Shown here one piece after another: positions 9,628 through 18,219 of a DNA stretch of 64,000 nucleotides. Under the pieces are notes generated by a model. That model was not told the origin of the DNA. It saw nothing but the letters and a program-made list of their open reading frames with translations, and made no database searches. The stretch's first letter is position 1; every line of letters starts with the position of its first letter. This DNA comes from Candidatus Nitrosocosmicus oleophilus (GTDB taxonomy: Archaea > Thermoproteota > Nitrososphaeria > Nitrososphaerales > Nitrososphaeraceae), in the NCBI RefSeq assembly GCF_000802205.1, contig NZ_CP012850.1, positions 620,001-684,000 of the forward strand, written 5' to 3'. Made by a program: the position numbers and the translations under genes.

Positions 9628-10407
9628 TTAGTTCTTTGTAGTATTTTGTTTTTCCAAGGTATCGATGACTGTCTTAAAAATAGGAAAAGGCTTTGGACCT
9701 TGTATTTTTTCAATAATTGAACCGTCACTACTCATTATTATAAATGATGGAGTTTCTGTAAATCCTAACGAATTTGCCAAGGCAATATCTTTGTCTATGA
9801 ATGATTCGTACATTTTAGTATCAAAACATGAGTTAAACTCAGTAATATTGATATTTGGTAACTGTGAAACAAATTTCTTTAAGTTTTCAGTGTTGACCCA
9901 GCCAGAATCTATTGGACCTTGATTTGCATACAAAATCTTATGAAACTCCCAGAATTTTCCTTGATCATTGGTACATTGTGCTGCTAACGAAGCGTTTTTT
10001 GAATCGAATCCTCTGTTTGGAAGATGCTTGAATACATAGACTGCTTTATCCGGTTGAATATATGAAGAGTTAATTTGTTGTTCTGTATTATCTACATATC
10101 TTTTGCATAAGTGGCATTGAAAATCGCTAAAATCTACAACCACCAATGGAGCGCTAAGATTTCCATAATATGGTGAACCTTGCTTAATTAGAGCAGATAG
10201 TGTAAGGTTGTCTAGAGTTTGTGCAAAAACTATATTTTTCACTAAATGTTGGTTTGATTCTGTATAAATGAAATTTAATACCAAGAATATGAAAAAAAAT
10301 ACAAATACAAAAGATGAAAAATTAATGACACTATTTTGAGTAAATATCATTGCTCTAAAAGTTATTATCATTTCCTGTATATATTCTCCTTTTATATCTA
10401 GACTCAT
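9628..10407 (-). CDS. DsbA-like thioredoxin-fold oxidoreductase, membrane-anchored
   Basis: A 259-residue protein with an N-terminal transmembrane anchor (residues about 27-48, SFVFVFFFIFLVLNFIY) and a DsbA/Thioredoxin_4 domain: LVVVDFSDFQCHLCKRYVDN with the active-site CHLC, then VFKHLPNRGF, the helical insert around AAQCTNDQGKFWEFHKILYA, and the cis-Pro loop FTETPSFIIM. It should catalyse disulfide formation or exchange outside the membrane. It is the first gene of a two-gene unit with the membrane protein downstream. The alternative of a disulfide isomerase cannot be excluded. Confidence 0.85.
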   Translation of the reverse strand: MSLDIKGEYIQEMIITFRAMIFTQNSVINFSSFVFVFFFIFLVLNFIYTESNQHLVKNIVFAQTLDNLTLSALIKQGSPYYGNLSAPLVVVDFSDFQCHLCKRYVDNTEQQINSSYIQPDKAVYVFKHLPNRGFDSKNASLAAQCTNDQGKFWEFHKILYANQGPIDSGWVNTENLKKFVSQLPNINITEFNSCFDTKMYESFIDKDIALANSLGFTETPSFIIMSSDGSIIEKIQGPKPFPIFKTVIDTLEKQNTTKN

Positions 10408-10536
10408 TTTAAAATTGCCTACAACCTAAACATGAGTCATGTAGTAGACTGGTGTATTGAATTTCAATAACCATTCATTTTACAACGCTACAATAGGACC
10501 TTATTGCAAAAGAATATACCTGAATCAGACGATGTT

Positions 10537-10573
10537 TGGGACCCGAATTCATACCGTATAATCGCGGATTCAT
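10537..10573. repeat. Type A repeat (copy 2), diverged
   Basis: GGGACCCGAATTCATACCGT then ATAATCGCGGATTCAT matches the type A repeat at 6050, 39426 and 47443 with a few changes but lacks the tRNA acceptor part. It lies in the 320-base gap between the DsbA-like and pro-domain-like genes, which holds nothing else I can name. Confidence 0.6.
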
Positions 10574-10728
10574 CTATTAAATTTTTAAATGTGATTTGAT
10601 TATCGTCTCTGGGATTTGTACAAACGTAAGCACGGAGGTTATATTGGAAAACAATGATATATTGTAATATATTGGGAATAATTGGATTTAACAGAAATAT
10701 CTTTATAGATCCATTGAGTTATTAATAT

Positions 10729-11052
10729 ATGGACAAATTTTTCAGAATTAGGATAGATTCTGATAATATTGAAAATTTGACAAATTTTATAAAAGAGAAT
10801 CCATTGGATATTGGTTGCACGGGGGGCATTACTGAGTATAAAGATGGACATTTCTCTATCGAAGCTTATGGTAATGAAAACGAAACCAAAAAATTACAAG
10901 AAGAAGCTCTTAAGAAATCTGACAAGATAACAATAGATTTAGTCGATATTACACAATATCTTTCAGATCGCCAAAAGGAGGTAGGAACTGGGGATAGATA
11001 CAAAGACAAAAAAGAATCACTGCAGGGCTATGGGACAAAGGTGAAACAATAA
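10729..11052 (+). CDS. Stand-alone M14 pro-domain-like protein
   Basis: 107 residues whose stop overlaps the ATG of the carboxypeptidase (TAATG). The order of secondary structure and key positions fits the carboxypeptidase activation domain (Propep_M14): FFRIRIDSDNIENLTNFIKE, LDIGC, HFSIEAYGNE, and an ITIDLVDITQYLSDRQKE end that parallels the usual IEDVQ..L..Q segment. In known M14A enzymes this domain is the N-terminal part of the zymogen, folding and inhibiting the enzyme. Here it would be a separate polypeptide acting in trans as chaperone or inhibitor. The match is by eye only. Confidence 0.55.
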   Translation: MDKFFRIRIDSDNIENLTNFIKENPLDIGCTGGITEYKDGHFSIEAYGNENETKKLQEEALKKSDKITIDLVDITQYLSDRQKEVGTGDRYKDKKESLQGYGTKVKQ

Positions 11053-12596
11053 TGAGTTATTTGAATGTTCAAGAGGTTGAATCTGCACTGTTAAATCTAC
11101 AAGCAAATTATGCTAATTTATCCAATTTGATTACTCTTCCCATAAAAACTCATGAAGGTAGAACATGTCATGCCATAAGAATTGGAAGGAAACCAAGTAA
11201 CGATTGCGACAACATATTATTCATTGGGGGTGTTCATGCTCGGGAATGGGGCAGTTGCGAGATTTGTATTTCATTTGCAGCAGATCTTCTTGAAACATAT
11301 GTTACAAGTTCCGGATTACAGTATGGTGGAAAGATATTTACTCAAAATCAAATCAAGACTATTGTTGAGAGTCTGAATATCATAATATTTCCTGATGTTA
11401 ACCCGGATGGAAGAAATTTTAGTCAAACTCAATATCCTTTATGGAGAAAAAATCGCAATCCTAACACAGGTGTAGACATAAATCGTAATTATGATTTTTT
11501 ATGGGATTTTCCCAATTTATTTTCACCTTCATCACTTGTTCATTCTTATACTTCAACAACTCCTAGTAGCGATGTTTATCACGGTCCTTCTCCATTTTCA
11601 GAGCCAGAGACTAGGAATGTCCAATGGTTATTGAATCAGTTCCCACGAATCCGATGGTTTATAGACATTCATTCCTACAGTGAATTGTTACTACATGCCT
11701 GGGGTGATGACCAAAATCAGAGTAACAATACATCAATGAATTTTAAGAATAATTCATTTAATTCTGTTAGAGGAATCAAAAATGATCAAACATATAGAGA
11801 ATATATAACAAGTTGTGATTCAGTTAAAATTATATCTCAAGCAAATCAAATGAAGAACTCAATTAATTCTGTTAGAGGAAAAAACTATACAGTACAGCAA
11901 GCATTTGATATATATCCCACATCTGGCACTTCGCAGGACTATGCTTATAATAGATATTATGCCAATCCTACTAAGGGAAAAATTTTTGCCTTTACGATTG
12001 AATGGGGAACACAATTTCAACCACCATGGAGTGAAATGGAAAACATTATTCGTGATGTTTCTTCAGCGTTGGTTACTTTTTGTGTAGAAGCTGAAGATTT
12101 AAGATTTATTGATCAAAGATGGACGTTTGGTACTTCAATAGAAGTAGAAAATCCAACAGTGGGAATTCTAAAGCATTTAACTTTATATTCAAGTATTCAA
12201 TTGCCTGCATCACAGCCAGTAATGTCTAATTGGATATTAGCTTCGGTTCCCACTCCAAATGTGACAGAAGGATGGAGGATTTCGGCGGTGATGCTAAGAT
12301 GTAGAATAGCTCAAGGATTAATTGATAAAATTGGCATTAGGGATGGGAATGATACAATTCATGGATTTGAGGAGCTAACCATAGGCAATACTACAAATTG
12401 GGAAACTATTAGACTCGAACTACCGTGTCCAAGAAATTTCAGATTTGGTTTGGGTGTATCCATTCATGTGAATGGTCCCTTTGATACGGGTGGACCATCT
12501 AGTCCACCTGGTAAATTTGATTTTGCAAGCATAGGAATTGAGTTTACCAGAGATAATAATACTAAATCTGGACCGGTAGTTACTCCTAACCCGTGA
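11052..12596 (+). CDS. M14 family zinc carboxypeptidase
   Basis: A 514-residue protein. Zinc ligands are His62 and Glu65 in GGVHAREWGS and the His in FIDIHSYSELLLHAWG. The substrate-binding segment is DVNPDGRNF ... DINRNYDFLW, and the catalytic Glu is in FTIEWGTQF. The catalytic domain fills about residues 1-340. The remaining 170 residues form a beta-rich tail (WILASVPTPNVTEGWRIS) of unknown family, perhaps a binding domain. No signal peptide or fused pro-domain is present; the pro-domain-like gene lies just upstream with overlapping stop and start. It likely removes C-terminal residues from peptides. Confidence 0.88.
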   Translation: MSYLNVQEVESALLNLQANYANLSNLITLPIKTHEGRTCHAIRIGRKPSNDCDNILFIGGVHAREWGSCEICISFAADLLETYVTSSGLQYGGKIFTQNQIKTIVESLNIIIFPDVNPDGRNFSQTQYPLWRKNRNPNTGVDINRNYDFLWDFPNLFSPSSLVHSYTSTTPSSDVYHGPSPFSEPETRNVQWLLNQFPRIRWFIDIHSYSELLLHAWGDDQNQSNNTSMNFKNNSFNSVRGIKNDQTYREYITSCDSVKIISQANQMKNSINSVRGKNYTVQQAFDIYPTSGTSQDYAYNRYYANPTKGKIFAFTIEWGTQFQPPWSEMENIIRDVSSALVTFCVEAEDLRFIDQRWTFGTSIEVENPTVGILKHLTLYSSIQLPASQPVMSNWILASVPTPNVTEGWRISAVMLRCRIAQGLIDKIGIRDGNDTIHGFEELTIGNTTNWETIRLELPCPRNFRFGLGVSIHVNGPFDTGGPSSPPGKFDFASIGIEFTRDNNTKSGPVVTPNP

Positions 12597-12769
12597 GGAT
12601 TATGTATATACAATAAATACGAAAGGAGAACATTGACTTTTGAATAGGCCTTCCCTTAGAAGTCCATACTCATTCTACTTGCGACATAGACAAACCCGTT
12701 TGTCGCATTCACCGTTAAGCTTTGATATATAAAGGTAAGATTCGCCATTCAATCTTGAAGGCCTATAAT

Positions 12770-12873
12770 GAGACTGGAGGCCTTGCTATAAAAACAAGGA
12801 ATCTAACATTCTAGCATTATTGTTAAAAGCGGATGAGTCGGGATTTGTTTATATGTCAAGTAGTAATGGGTTT
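12770..12873. repeat. Type C repeat followed by type E motif
   Basis: Type C (GAGACTGGAGGCCTTGCTAT and on) at 12770-12806, then at 12839-12873 the type E motif (GGGATTTGTTTATATGTCAA then GTAGTAATGGGTTT). The same order, a tRNA-like or type C block then E about 40-60 bases later, occurs at 25612, 39426 and 47443. Confidence 0.65.
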
Positions 12874-12998
12874 TTACTACATGACTGGTATTGTATGTCC
12901 TCTCATATATCGTGTAGTTTAAGTTTCATAATTTATGGAAGGTGATATTGTCACTCATCAACAAAAAGCCTTATATCATTTTTACCATAAATCGTGTT

Positions 12999-13232
12999 AT
13001 GAATTACCGCACAGACACTGAACCTGGTTCTTCTGGGTCAAAGGTGCTAAATAACGAAGTAGAAAATAAAAAAGCTATAAAGGAAATATAAGATAAACTG
13101 AATGAACTAGCTCCGTCATTGCATAATTCGGTTAACCTAACTACCATTAAGGACCTTGAATTACGTGTATCCGAATTAGAGGGGAAAGTAGAAAAAATTC
13201 TTAGTATTCTAGAATCAAAAAAAAGATTGTAA
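12999..13232 (+). pseudogene. Pseudogene of small coiled-coil protein (in-frame stop)
   Basis: 78 codons closely matching the intact gene at 39666-39902, with about 90% identity that also covers the 150 bases upstream. Codon 31 is TAA (13089-13091) where the intact copy has CAA, a single C-to-T change. The reading frame is otherwise preserved, which means recent inactivation. Residues after the stop still spell DKLNELAPSLHNSVNLTTIK. Confidence 0.8.
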
Positions 13233-13721
13233 TTGACCATATAAATTCATGTATTAAAAATTTGACAAAAATTACTCTAACATTAACAAGAATCATGGTA
13301 TTGAGGAGATGGCATTAGTTTACATGTCAGGTAGTCATGGGTTTCGATCAAAGTTCAGGATCTCAAATCTGAAACCTTAAGAAAGTTCCGCTAATTTACT
13401 TGCTATCAACAAATTAAGTAGAATACCCGAGATAAGGTGTTGAGCGGACCTCCAGCTTACTTCTATATTATTTTTTTGGTAAAGAATTAGATCACCATAA
13501 TATTTTTAATTTAGTTATTTATGACAAGTACCTTTTGCTCCAAAAATCAATTAAGACGCATTTAATATTTTCAAAACGATATACTTTGAGTAACAATTAT
13601 TTAGAATATCATTAGACAATGAATACTCGTATACATTATATGACTTGAAATACCTTGTTTATTTTTCAAATAAGTTCCTTAATTTTTATCTCGAGCTTGT
13701 TTATAGAAATAGTATTGAAGT
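13233..13721. other. Intergenic region with a type E motif
   Basis: At 13316-13349 there is another type E motif (AGTTTACATGTCAGGTAGTC then ATGGGTTT). The remaining bases before the receiver-like gene are A+T-rich, with no gene seen. Confidence 0.45.
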
Positions 13722-14105
13722 ATGAGTATGAACAATAACATAAAGCAAAAGACAGTTTTAATAATCTATAATAATTATGATGTTAAAGACTATGTAGATA
13801 CTTTAAGAAATAACAATATTCTAGTCTTGTTATACTCCGATCCTATTTTAGCTCTTAAGGAGTATAAACCCAGATTCTATGATTTGATCCTCTTGGAAAC
13901 CAGATTAACAACTATGTCCGGTTTTGAATTTTATTCTTTAGTAAGTAAGATAGAAAATATCCCTGTTTGTTTTCTAACTAATTTATCTACGTATTATAAT
14001 AGTCTAGGTAATTTTTATCATGATATTGATATAGGTTGCTTTATCAGTTTAACACATTCAACTGATACATTTCTTAAACTAATTCAAGTGAAATTGAACA
14101 ATTAA
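13722..14105 (+). CDS. Degenerate response-regulator receiver (pseudo-receiver)
   Basis: 127 residues with a receiver-domain outline: KTVLIIYNNYDVKDYVDTLR, SDPILALKEYKPRFYDLILL, ETRLTTMSGFEFYSLV, then IPVCFLTN. The acidic pair that binds magnesium is replaced by NNYD, the phospho-acceptor Asp is Glu (LLETRL), and the invariant Lys near the end is absent (FISLTHST). It cannot be phosphorylated in the usual way and may be locked or serve in protein contact. It lies 120 bases before the ParB-like gene on the same strand. Confidence 0.72.
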   Translation: MSMNNNIKQKTVLIIYNNYDVKDYVDTLRNNNILVLLYSDPILALKEYKPRFYDLILLETRLTTMSGFEFYSLVSKIENIPVCFLTNLSTYYNSLGNFYHDIDIGCFISLTHSTDTFLKLIQVKLNN

Positions 14106-14228
14106 ATTTTATTTCTCCAATTCAAAATTACACTATTCATAACTTAATTTGTCATATAGTAATTTGTTAGTTATGACACTAATTTACAAAAACGTTAAAT
14201 ATCATTTTACTAACCGGTAAATAAGTGA

Positions 14229-15083
14229 ATGTCAAAACTATTTTCAAACTCATTATTAATTCTAGGGATTATAGAGGATGTAGACATTAAGAGAATCCAA
14301 AAGGCAGAATATTTCCATCGTTCTTATCCAATAGATGATCTTGTTCAATCAATCAGAGAAAAGAGTTTGCTTCAGCCAATTATTGTTAGACCTGTAAAAG
14401 AGAACTTTGAGATCGTAGCTGGCAATAGAAGATTTGATGCTTGCAAAAATTTGGGTTGGAAAAAGATCATATGTCATATAGTGGAACTAAACGACAAGGA
14501 GTCTTTTGAGATTTCCCTTACAGAAAATATACAGCGTAAAAATTTAGATCCAATTGAGGAAGCACGATTATACGAAATATATGTATCAAAACTTGGGTGG
14601 GGAGGGATATCTGAACTTGCATCTAAAATAGGAAAAAGTGTTTCTTATGTCGATAGACGACTTAGGCTGCTTGATCTACCCAGCGATGTAGTTGAATCTA
14701 TTTCTCATTCATTGTTAACGCCATCAAGCGCTGAGGAATTAATTACAGTTAAAAGTAAAGAAATTCAATCATATTTAGCCAAACTTATAGTTGAAAAGAA
14801 ATTGTCCTCAAGACAAACAAAGGACATGGTAAATCAGATGGAGTCAGCAAATGATTATGAAAGTTTTGAATTCTTAAATGGAACCAAAATTATTGACATT
14901 GATAATTTTACTTCAAAAATATTTGACAAGTCAATTACTATACTAAAGATTGCTTCAAATAAGTTAGGGACCTTAATACCTGAGATAGAAGAGAATTGGA
15001 TAATATACGAATTGTTGATGCAACATAAAACTGTAATAGATAATAGAATTGATATATTGATAAAACAAAAGAGAAAATTATAG
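14229..15083 (+). CDS. ParB/Spo0J-like protein
   Basis: 284 residues. The N-terminal half is a ParB CTPase-type domain: LVQSIREKSLLQPIIVRPV, EIVAGNRRFDACKNLGW at about 61-77 (box II is GNRR where most ParBs have GERR), and TENIQRKNLDPIEEARLY at 98-115. A KorB/ParB helix-turn-helix follows (ELASKIGKSVSYVDRRLRLL). A helical C-terminus of about 90 residues has no clear dimer motif. ParB proteins bind palindromic parS sites and slide on DNA; a perfect palindrome lies 12 bases past the stop. No ParA ATPase is adjacent, so regulation of the downstream genes rather than partition is plausible. Confidence 0.82.
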   Translation: MSKLFSNSLLILGIIEDVDIKRIQKAEYFHRSYPIDDLVQSIREKSLLQPIIVRPVKENFEIVAGNRRFDACKNLGWKKIICHIVELNDKESFEISLTENIQRKNLDPIEEARLYEIYVSKLGWGGISELASKIGKSVSYVDRRLRLLDLPSDVVESISHSLLTPSSAEELITVKSKEIQSYLAKLIVEKKLSSRQTKDMVNQMESANDYESFEFLNGTKIIDIDNFTSKIFDKSITILKIASNKLGTLIPEIEENWIIYELLMQHKTVIDNRIDILIKQKRKL

Positions 15084-15094
15084 CATTTTTAGAA

Positions 15095-15112
15095 TTTTGC
15101 CGCGCGGCAAAA
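15095..15112. promoter_or_regulatory. Perfect 18-bp palindrome, candidate ParB site or operator
   Basis: TTTTGCCGCGCGGCAAAA is a perfect palindrome and strikingly G+C-rich in its core amid about 30% G+C sequence. It sits between the ParB-like gene and the 987-aa gene. It could be the binding site of this ParB, an operator, or a transcription terminator hairpin. I saw no second copy in the window. Confidence 0.5.
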
Positions 15113-15217
15113 ATTATCTTACCATTGTATGATTCTTAGCATTCGATGAAAAGGTATAACTAATGGTTAGTAAATGTTGTCAAAAAAACTAAAATACTAT
15201 AATATGAAACATTTGCT

Positions 15218-18181
15218 ATGTCAATATCAGAATCTGATAAATTCAGATCCTCATATGAAGAAGAACAGGAAGAGTATATCTCTAACCCGGAAATGGATTA
15301 TGAATCATTTGCTCTTCAAGCCGAATCTGAAAACTTTAATTCAAATGAAACGATGTTACCAGAGCAAGAATCAATGATCAATCAGACTGAGCAATTTGAA
15401 AATGAACAATTAGAGGAATCCGAGACCGAATATCAATTATTTGCTAACGAATTAAGAGATTCTGATTTCGAAGGTATGGCCTTTGAATTCGTACAACAAT
15501 TAGGATCAAATTTTCAAGGATATACACAACAAATCGGGATAACTGGTGAATCTGAACAAATCATGGCCAGTCCTGAATCTGATAATCTTGTTAATGGTTA
15601 CTTTGAAAATTCAGTAGCCAATATGGTTCCTAGTCTCGAAAGCGAAATGGATTCATTTTCGAACTATATACAAACTCAATTTCCAAATGGTGGAGAATAT
15701 GAAACCTTTTCCTTGTTGGTAGATAGATATCAACCAATTCAATCTGAAGATTTTGTGAAAAGATTTGCTAGAAGGATTGCAAAAGCATCAAAAGGGTTTG
15801 TCAAAAGGGGATTAAAAAAAATCGGAGGTGCTGTAAAAGCAGTCGCAAAGGCTGGAAAATGGTTAGTAAATAAAGGCATCATACTTGGATTAAGAAAATT
15901 TATTAATTTTGTCAAGGGTAATATCAGAAAAATATTAAGAATTTTTGTAAGACGAGCTATAAGGGGATTGCCCCCAATATCAAGACCCTTCTTTACAAAG
16001 GCTGCAAGAAGGATAGGGTTGGCAGAGCAAATGTCTCCTGAAATGGAGCTTCAAAATGAGATGGTATTTGAAAATGAACAATTTAATACCTTCATAACTA
16101 GTGAATTAGAATTTGAGACTGAAAGTATGGTCTATGATGCTGAATCTGAAAATGAATCAGAAGAGGAATTTAATGCATTACAAGAAAATGAAAACCAGAT
16201 TGCAGAGATGATGGAGGAATTTGACCGTCAGCTCTTTGCATTTGGAGAAAATGAACTCAACAATATTGTAAATTCTGAAGCCTCAAACCCATACAACCCT
16301 GAATCATACACACCTGAAGCCTCAAACCCATACAACCCTGAATCATACACACCTGAAGCCTCAAACCCATACAACCCTGAATCATACACACCTGAAGCCT
16401 CAAACCCATACAACCCTGAATCATACACACCTGAAGCCTCAAACCCATACAACCCTGAATCATACACACCTGAAGCCTCAAACCCATACAACCCTGAATC
16501 ATACACACCTGAAGCCTCAAACCCATACAACCCTGAATCATACACACCTGAAGCCTCAAACCCATACAACCCTGAATCATACACACCTGAAGCCTCAAAC
16601 CCATACAACCCTGAATCATACACACCTGAAGCCTCAAACCCATACAACCCTGAATCATACACACCTGAAGCCTCAAACCCATACAACCCTGAATCATACA
16701 CACCTGAAGCCTCAAACCCATACAACCCTGAATCATACACACCTGAAGCCTCAAACCCATACAACCCTGAAGCTGAAATGGAAACGGAAAATAATCATGA
16801 GAATATGACTTTGGCTTATGATAACTTTGTAACTAACCTGAGGAATGATTTATCATCTTTCAACCTACAGTATGAACAATTCGCCCCAGCAATAATAACA
16901 GGTGCTAGAATTGCATTCAAAACGATACCACCTCTTAGGCGTAAGGTAATAAATTTAATTGCACAAGGTTTGCATAAATTATTAGGTAAATGGATACCAA
17001 AAAATATTGGCGATGTTGCTTACAAACCTCTGGCTAATATTCTCCTAAAACTAATGGGACTTGAAAGCTCTCATCCTAATCAATATACTGAACAGAGAGT
17101 ATTTGCAGAAGCATTAGCCAATACCACGTTAGAATCATTAGTTAATACATTTAATTTGCCACAATCTATATTAGAAGGCGACAATTATACACTCGAGGCT
17201 GAAGTTGAGGGAATAGTTCAGCAAGCTGCCCTTAATAATTTTCCAGCCAGCGTTGTTCCAAGAATGGGACCAATTTCACAGTCCAGAACTTCATTACAAT
17301 TTGTTTCTAGAGGTAAATATCAGATCTTAAATAGACCTATAAGAATAGTACTAACACCGTCTCAAGTAAATAGTATTAGGCTAAGAAATTCTTTGACACT
17401 CAATAGATTCCTTAGACAAAATTATAATTGGGATGGGAAATCTATCGTAACTATAGACGTAAGCGTATTCAGAAACCTTGCGGGCATGGCCAGACCATTT
17501 AAGATACTTCAAGACCATTTTGGAAAGGGTAGAAGAATTAGAATAACAATAGCACATTTAAGACGACTTTACAGATTAACTAGAAGAATCTCTAGACTTT
17601 TTAGACTATCTAGATTTTGGTCGTCATCATTTCCTGTATACTTTATCATAAACAAAGTTTCTATTTCTGGTAATCTAGGAAGACTGTCCATGGAGTCTGT
17701 AGCTCCAAGATCCTCACGGACTAGAGGAAATGATGTAAGGGCAAAATTAGATACGCTGGGTCGCCTTAATCTGTCATTTTATATTGATCAGCCAACCATA
17801 AACAAAATCAAATCTCTAGGCGGTACAAACATCTTGACAGGACTTAGAACGATGATGACAAAAATGTCATCTTCAAGTCAAACGTGGTTGCTAAATCTGC
17901 TAACTAAACTAAGGATCCCTAGATTCATTTCTCGTGGTATAGTAAGGTTATTGATGAGAGTAGCAAGACACTATATCAACAGATATAGCTCTTCAATACT
18001 AAGAAGGGTAAATGCTCTAATAAATACTTCAAATGGTTTAACTATAAAACTTCGCGTTCAATTGCCGACTAATTTTGTCCAGTCAATACGCAGAATAAAT
18101 CCATTGAGGATACCGTCATTACTGAAATCACTAAGAAGGCTGTCGATCTCTATCTTGGTATTGCGTGGATATTCTTTGTGA
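15218..18181 (+). CDS. Large repeat protein with alternating acidic and basic blocks, unknown family
   Basis: 987 residues, not assigned to a family. Residues 1-175 are acidic and Glu/Gln/Ser-rich. Residues about 178-270 are strongly basic and amphipathic (VKRFARRIAKASKGFVKRGL, KKIGGAVKAVAKAGKWL). Residues 270-353 are acidic again. Residues 354-518 are twelve perfect 13-residue repeats EASNPYNPESYTP plus a partial thirteenth. The last 300 residues are Arg-rich with many short helices (RRLYRLTRRISRLFRLSRF). No signal peptide is seen. The basic amphipathic parts resemble membrane-active or nucleic-acid-binding segments, and the acidic parts could neutralise them. It heads a run of co-directional genes ending at about 22 kb. 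Confidence 0.75.
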   Translation: MSISESDKFRSSYEEEQEEYISNPEMDYESFALQAESENFNSNETMLPEQESMINQTEQFENEQLEESETEYQLFANELRDSDFEGMAFEFVQQLGSNFQGYTQQIGITGESEQIMASPESDNLVNGYFENSVANMVPSLESEMDSFSNYIQTQFPNGGEYETFSLLVDRYQPIQSEDFVKRFARRIAKASKGFVKRGLKKIGGAVKAVAKAGKWLVNKGIILGLRKFINFVKGNIRKILRIFVRRAIRGLPPISRPFFTKAARRIGLAEQMSPEMELQNEMVFENEQFNTFITSELEFETESMVYDAESENESEEEFNALQENENQIAEMMEEFDRQLFAFGENELNNIVNSEASNPYNPESYTPEASNPYNPESYTPEASNPYNPESYTPEASNPYNPESYTPEASNPYNPESYTPEASNPYNPESYTPEASNPYNPESYTPEASNPYNPESYTPEASNPYNPESYTPEASNPYNPESYTPEASNPYNPESYTPEASNPYNPESYTPEASNPYNPEAEMETENNHENMTLAYDNFVTNLRNDLSSFNLQYEQFAPAIITGARIAFKTIPPLRRKVINLIAQGLHKLLGKWIPKNIGDVAYKPLANILLKLMGLESSHPNQYTEQRVFAEALANTTLESLVNTFNLPQSILEGDNYTLEAEVEGIVQQAALNNFPASVVPRMGPISQSRTSLQFVSRGKYQILNRPIRIVLTPSQVNSIRLRNSLTLNRFLRQNYNWDGKSIVTIDVSVFRNLAGMARPFKILQDHFGKGRRIRITIAHLRRLYRLTRRISRLFRLSRFWSSSFPVYFIINKVSISGNLGRLSMESVAPRSSRTRGNDVRAKLDTLGRLNLSFYIDQPTINKIKSLGGTNILTGLRTMMTKMSSSSQTWLLNLLTKLRIPRFISRGIVRLLMRVARHYINRYSSSILRRVNALINTSNGLTIKLRVQLPTNFVQSIRRINPLRIPSLLKSLRRLSISILVLRGYSL
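16277..16771 (+). repeat. In-frame tandem array, 12 units of 39 bp plus a partial unit
   Basis: Each unit encodes EASNPYNPESYTP. The units look identical at the nucleotide level, including wobble positions, which implies recent expansion or constant homogenisation. The array lies wholly inside the 987-aa gene and causes a long open frame on the opposite strand. Confidence 0.95.
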
Positions 18182-18219
18182 TTCCAAGCAGTAAGTCCAA
18201 ATCAAGTAGTTGATTTAAC

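Noticed and set aside
16228-16764. Long open frames on the minus strand across the 39-bp array (178 and 167 codons)
   Set aside because: They arise because the repeat unit has no stop in those frames. The plus-strand frame continues for 987 codons with normal composition on both sides.
16277-16771. CRISPR array
   Set aside because: The units are contiguous, with no spacers, a 39-bp period divisible by three and an intact coding frame. No cas gene is present.
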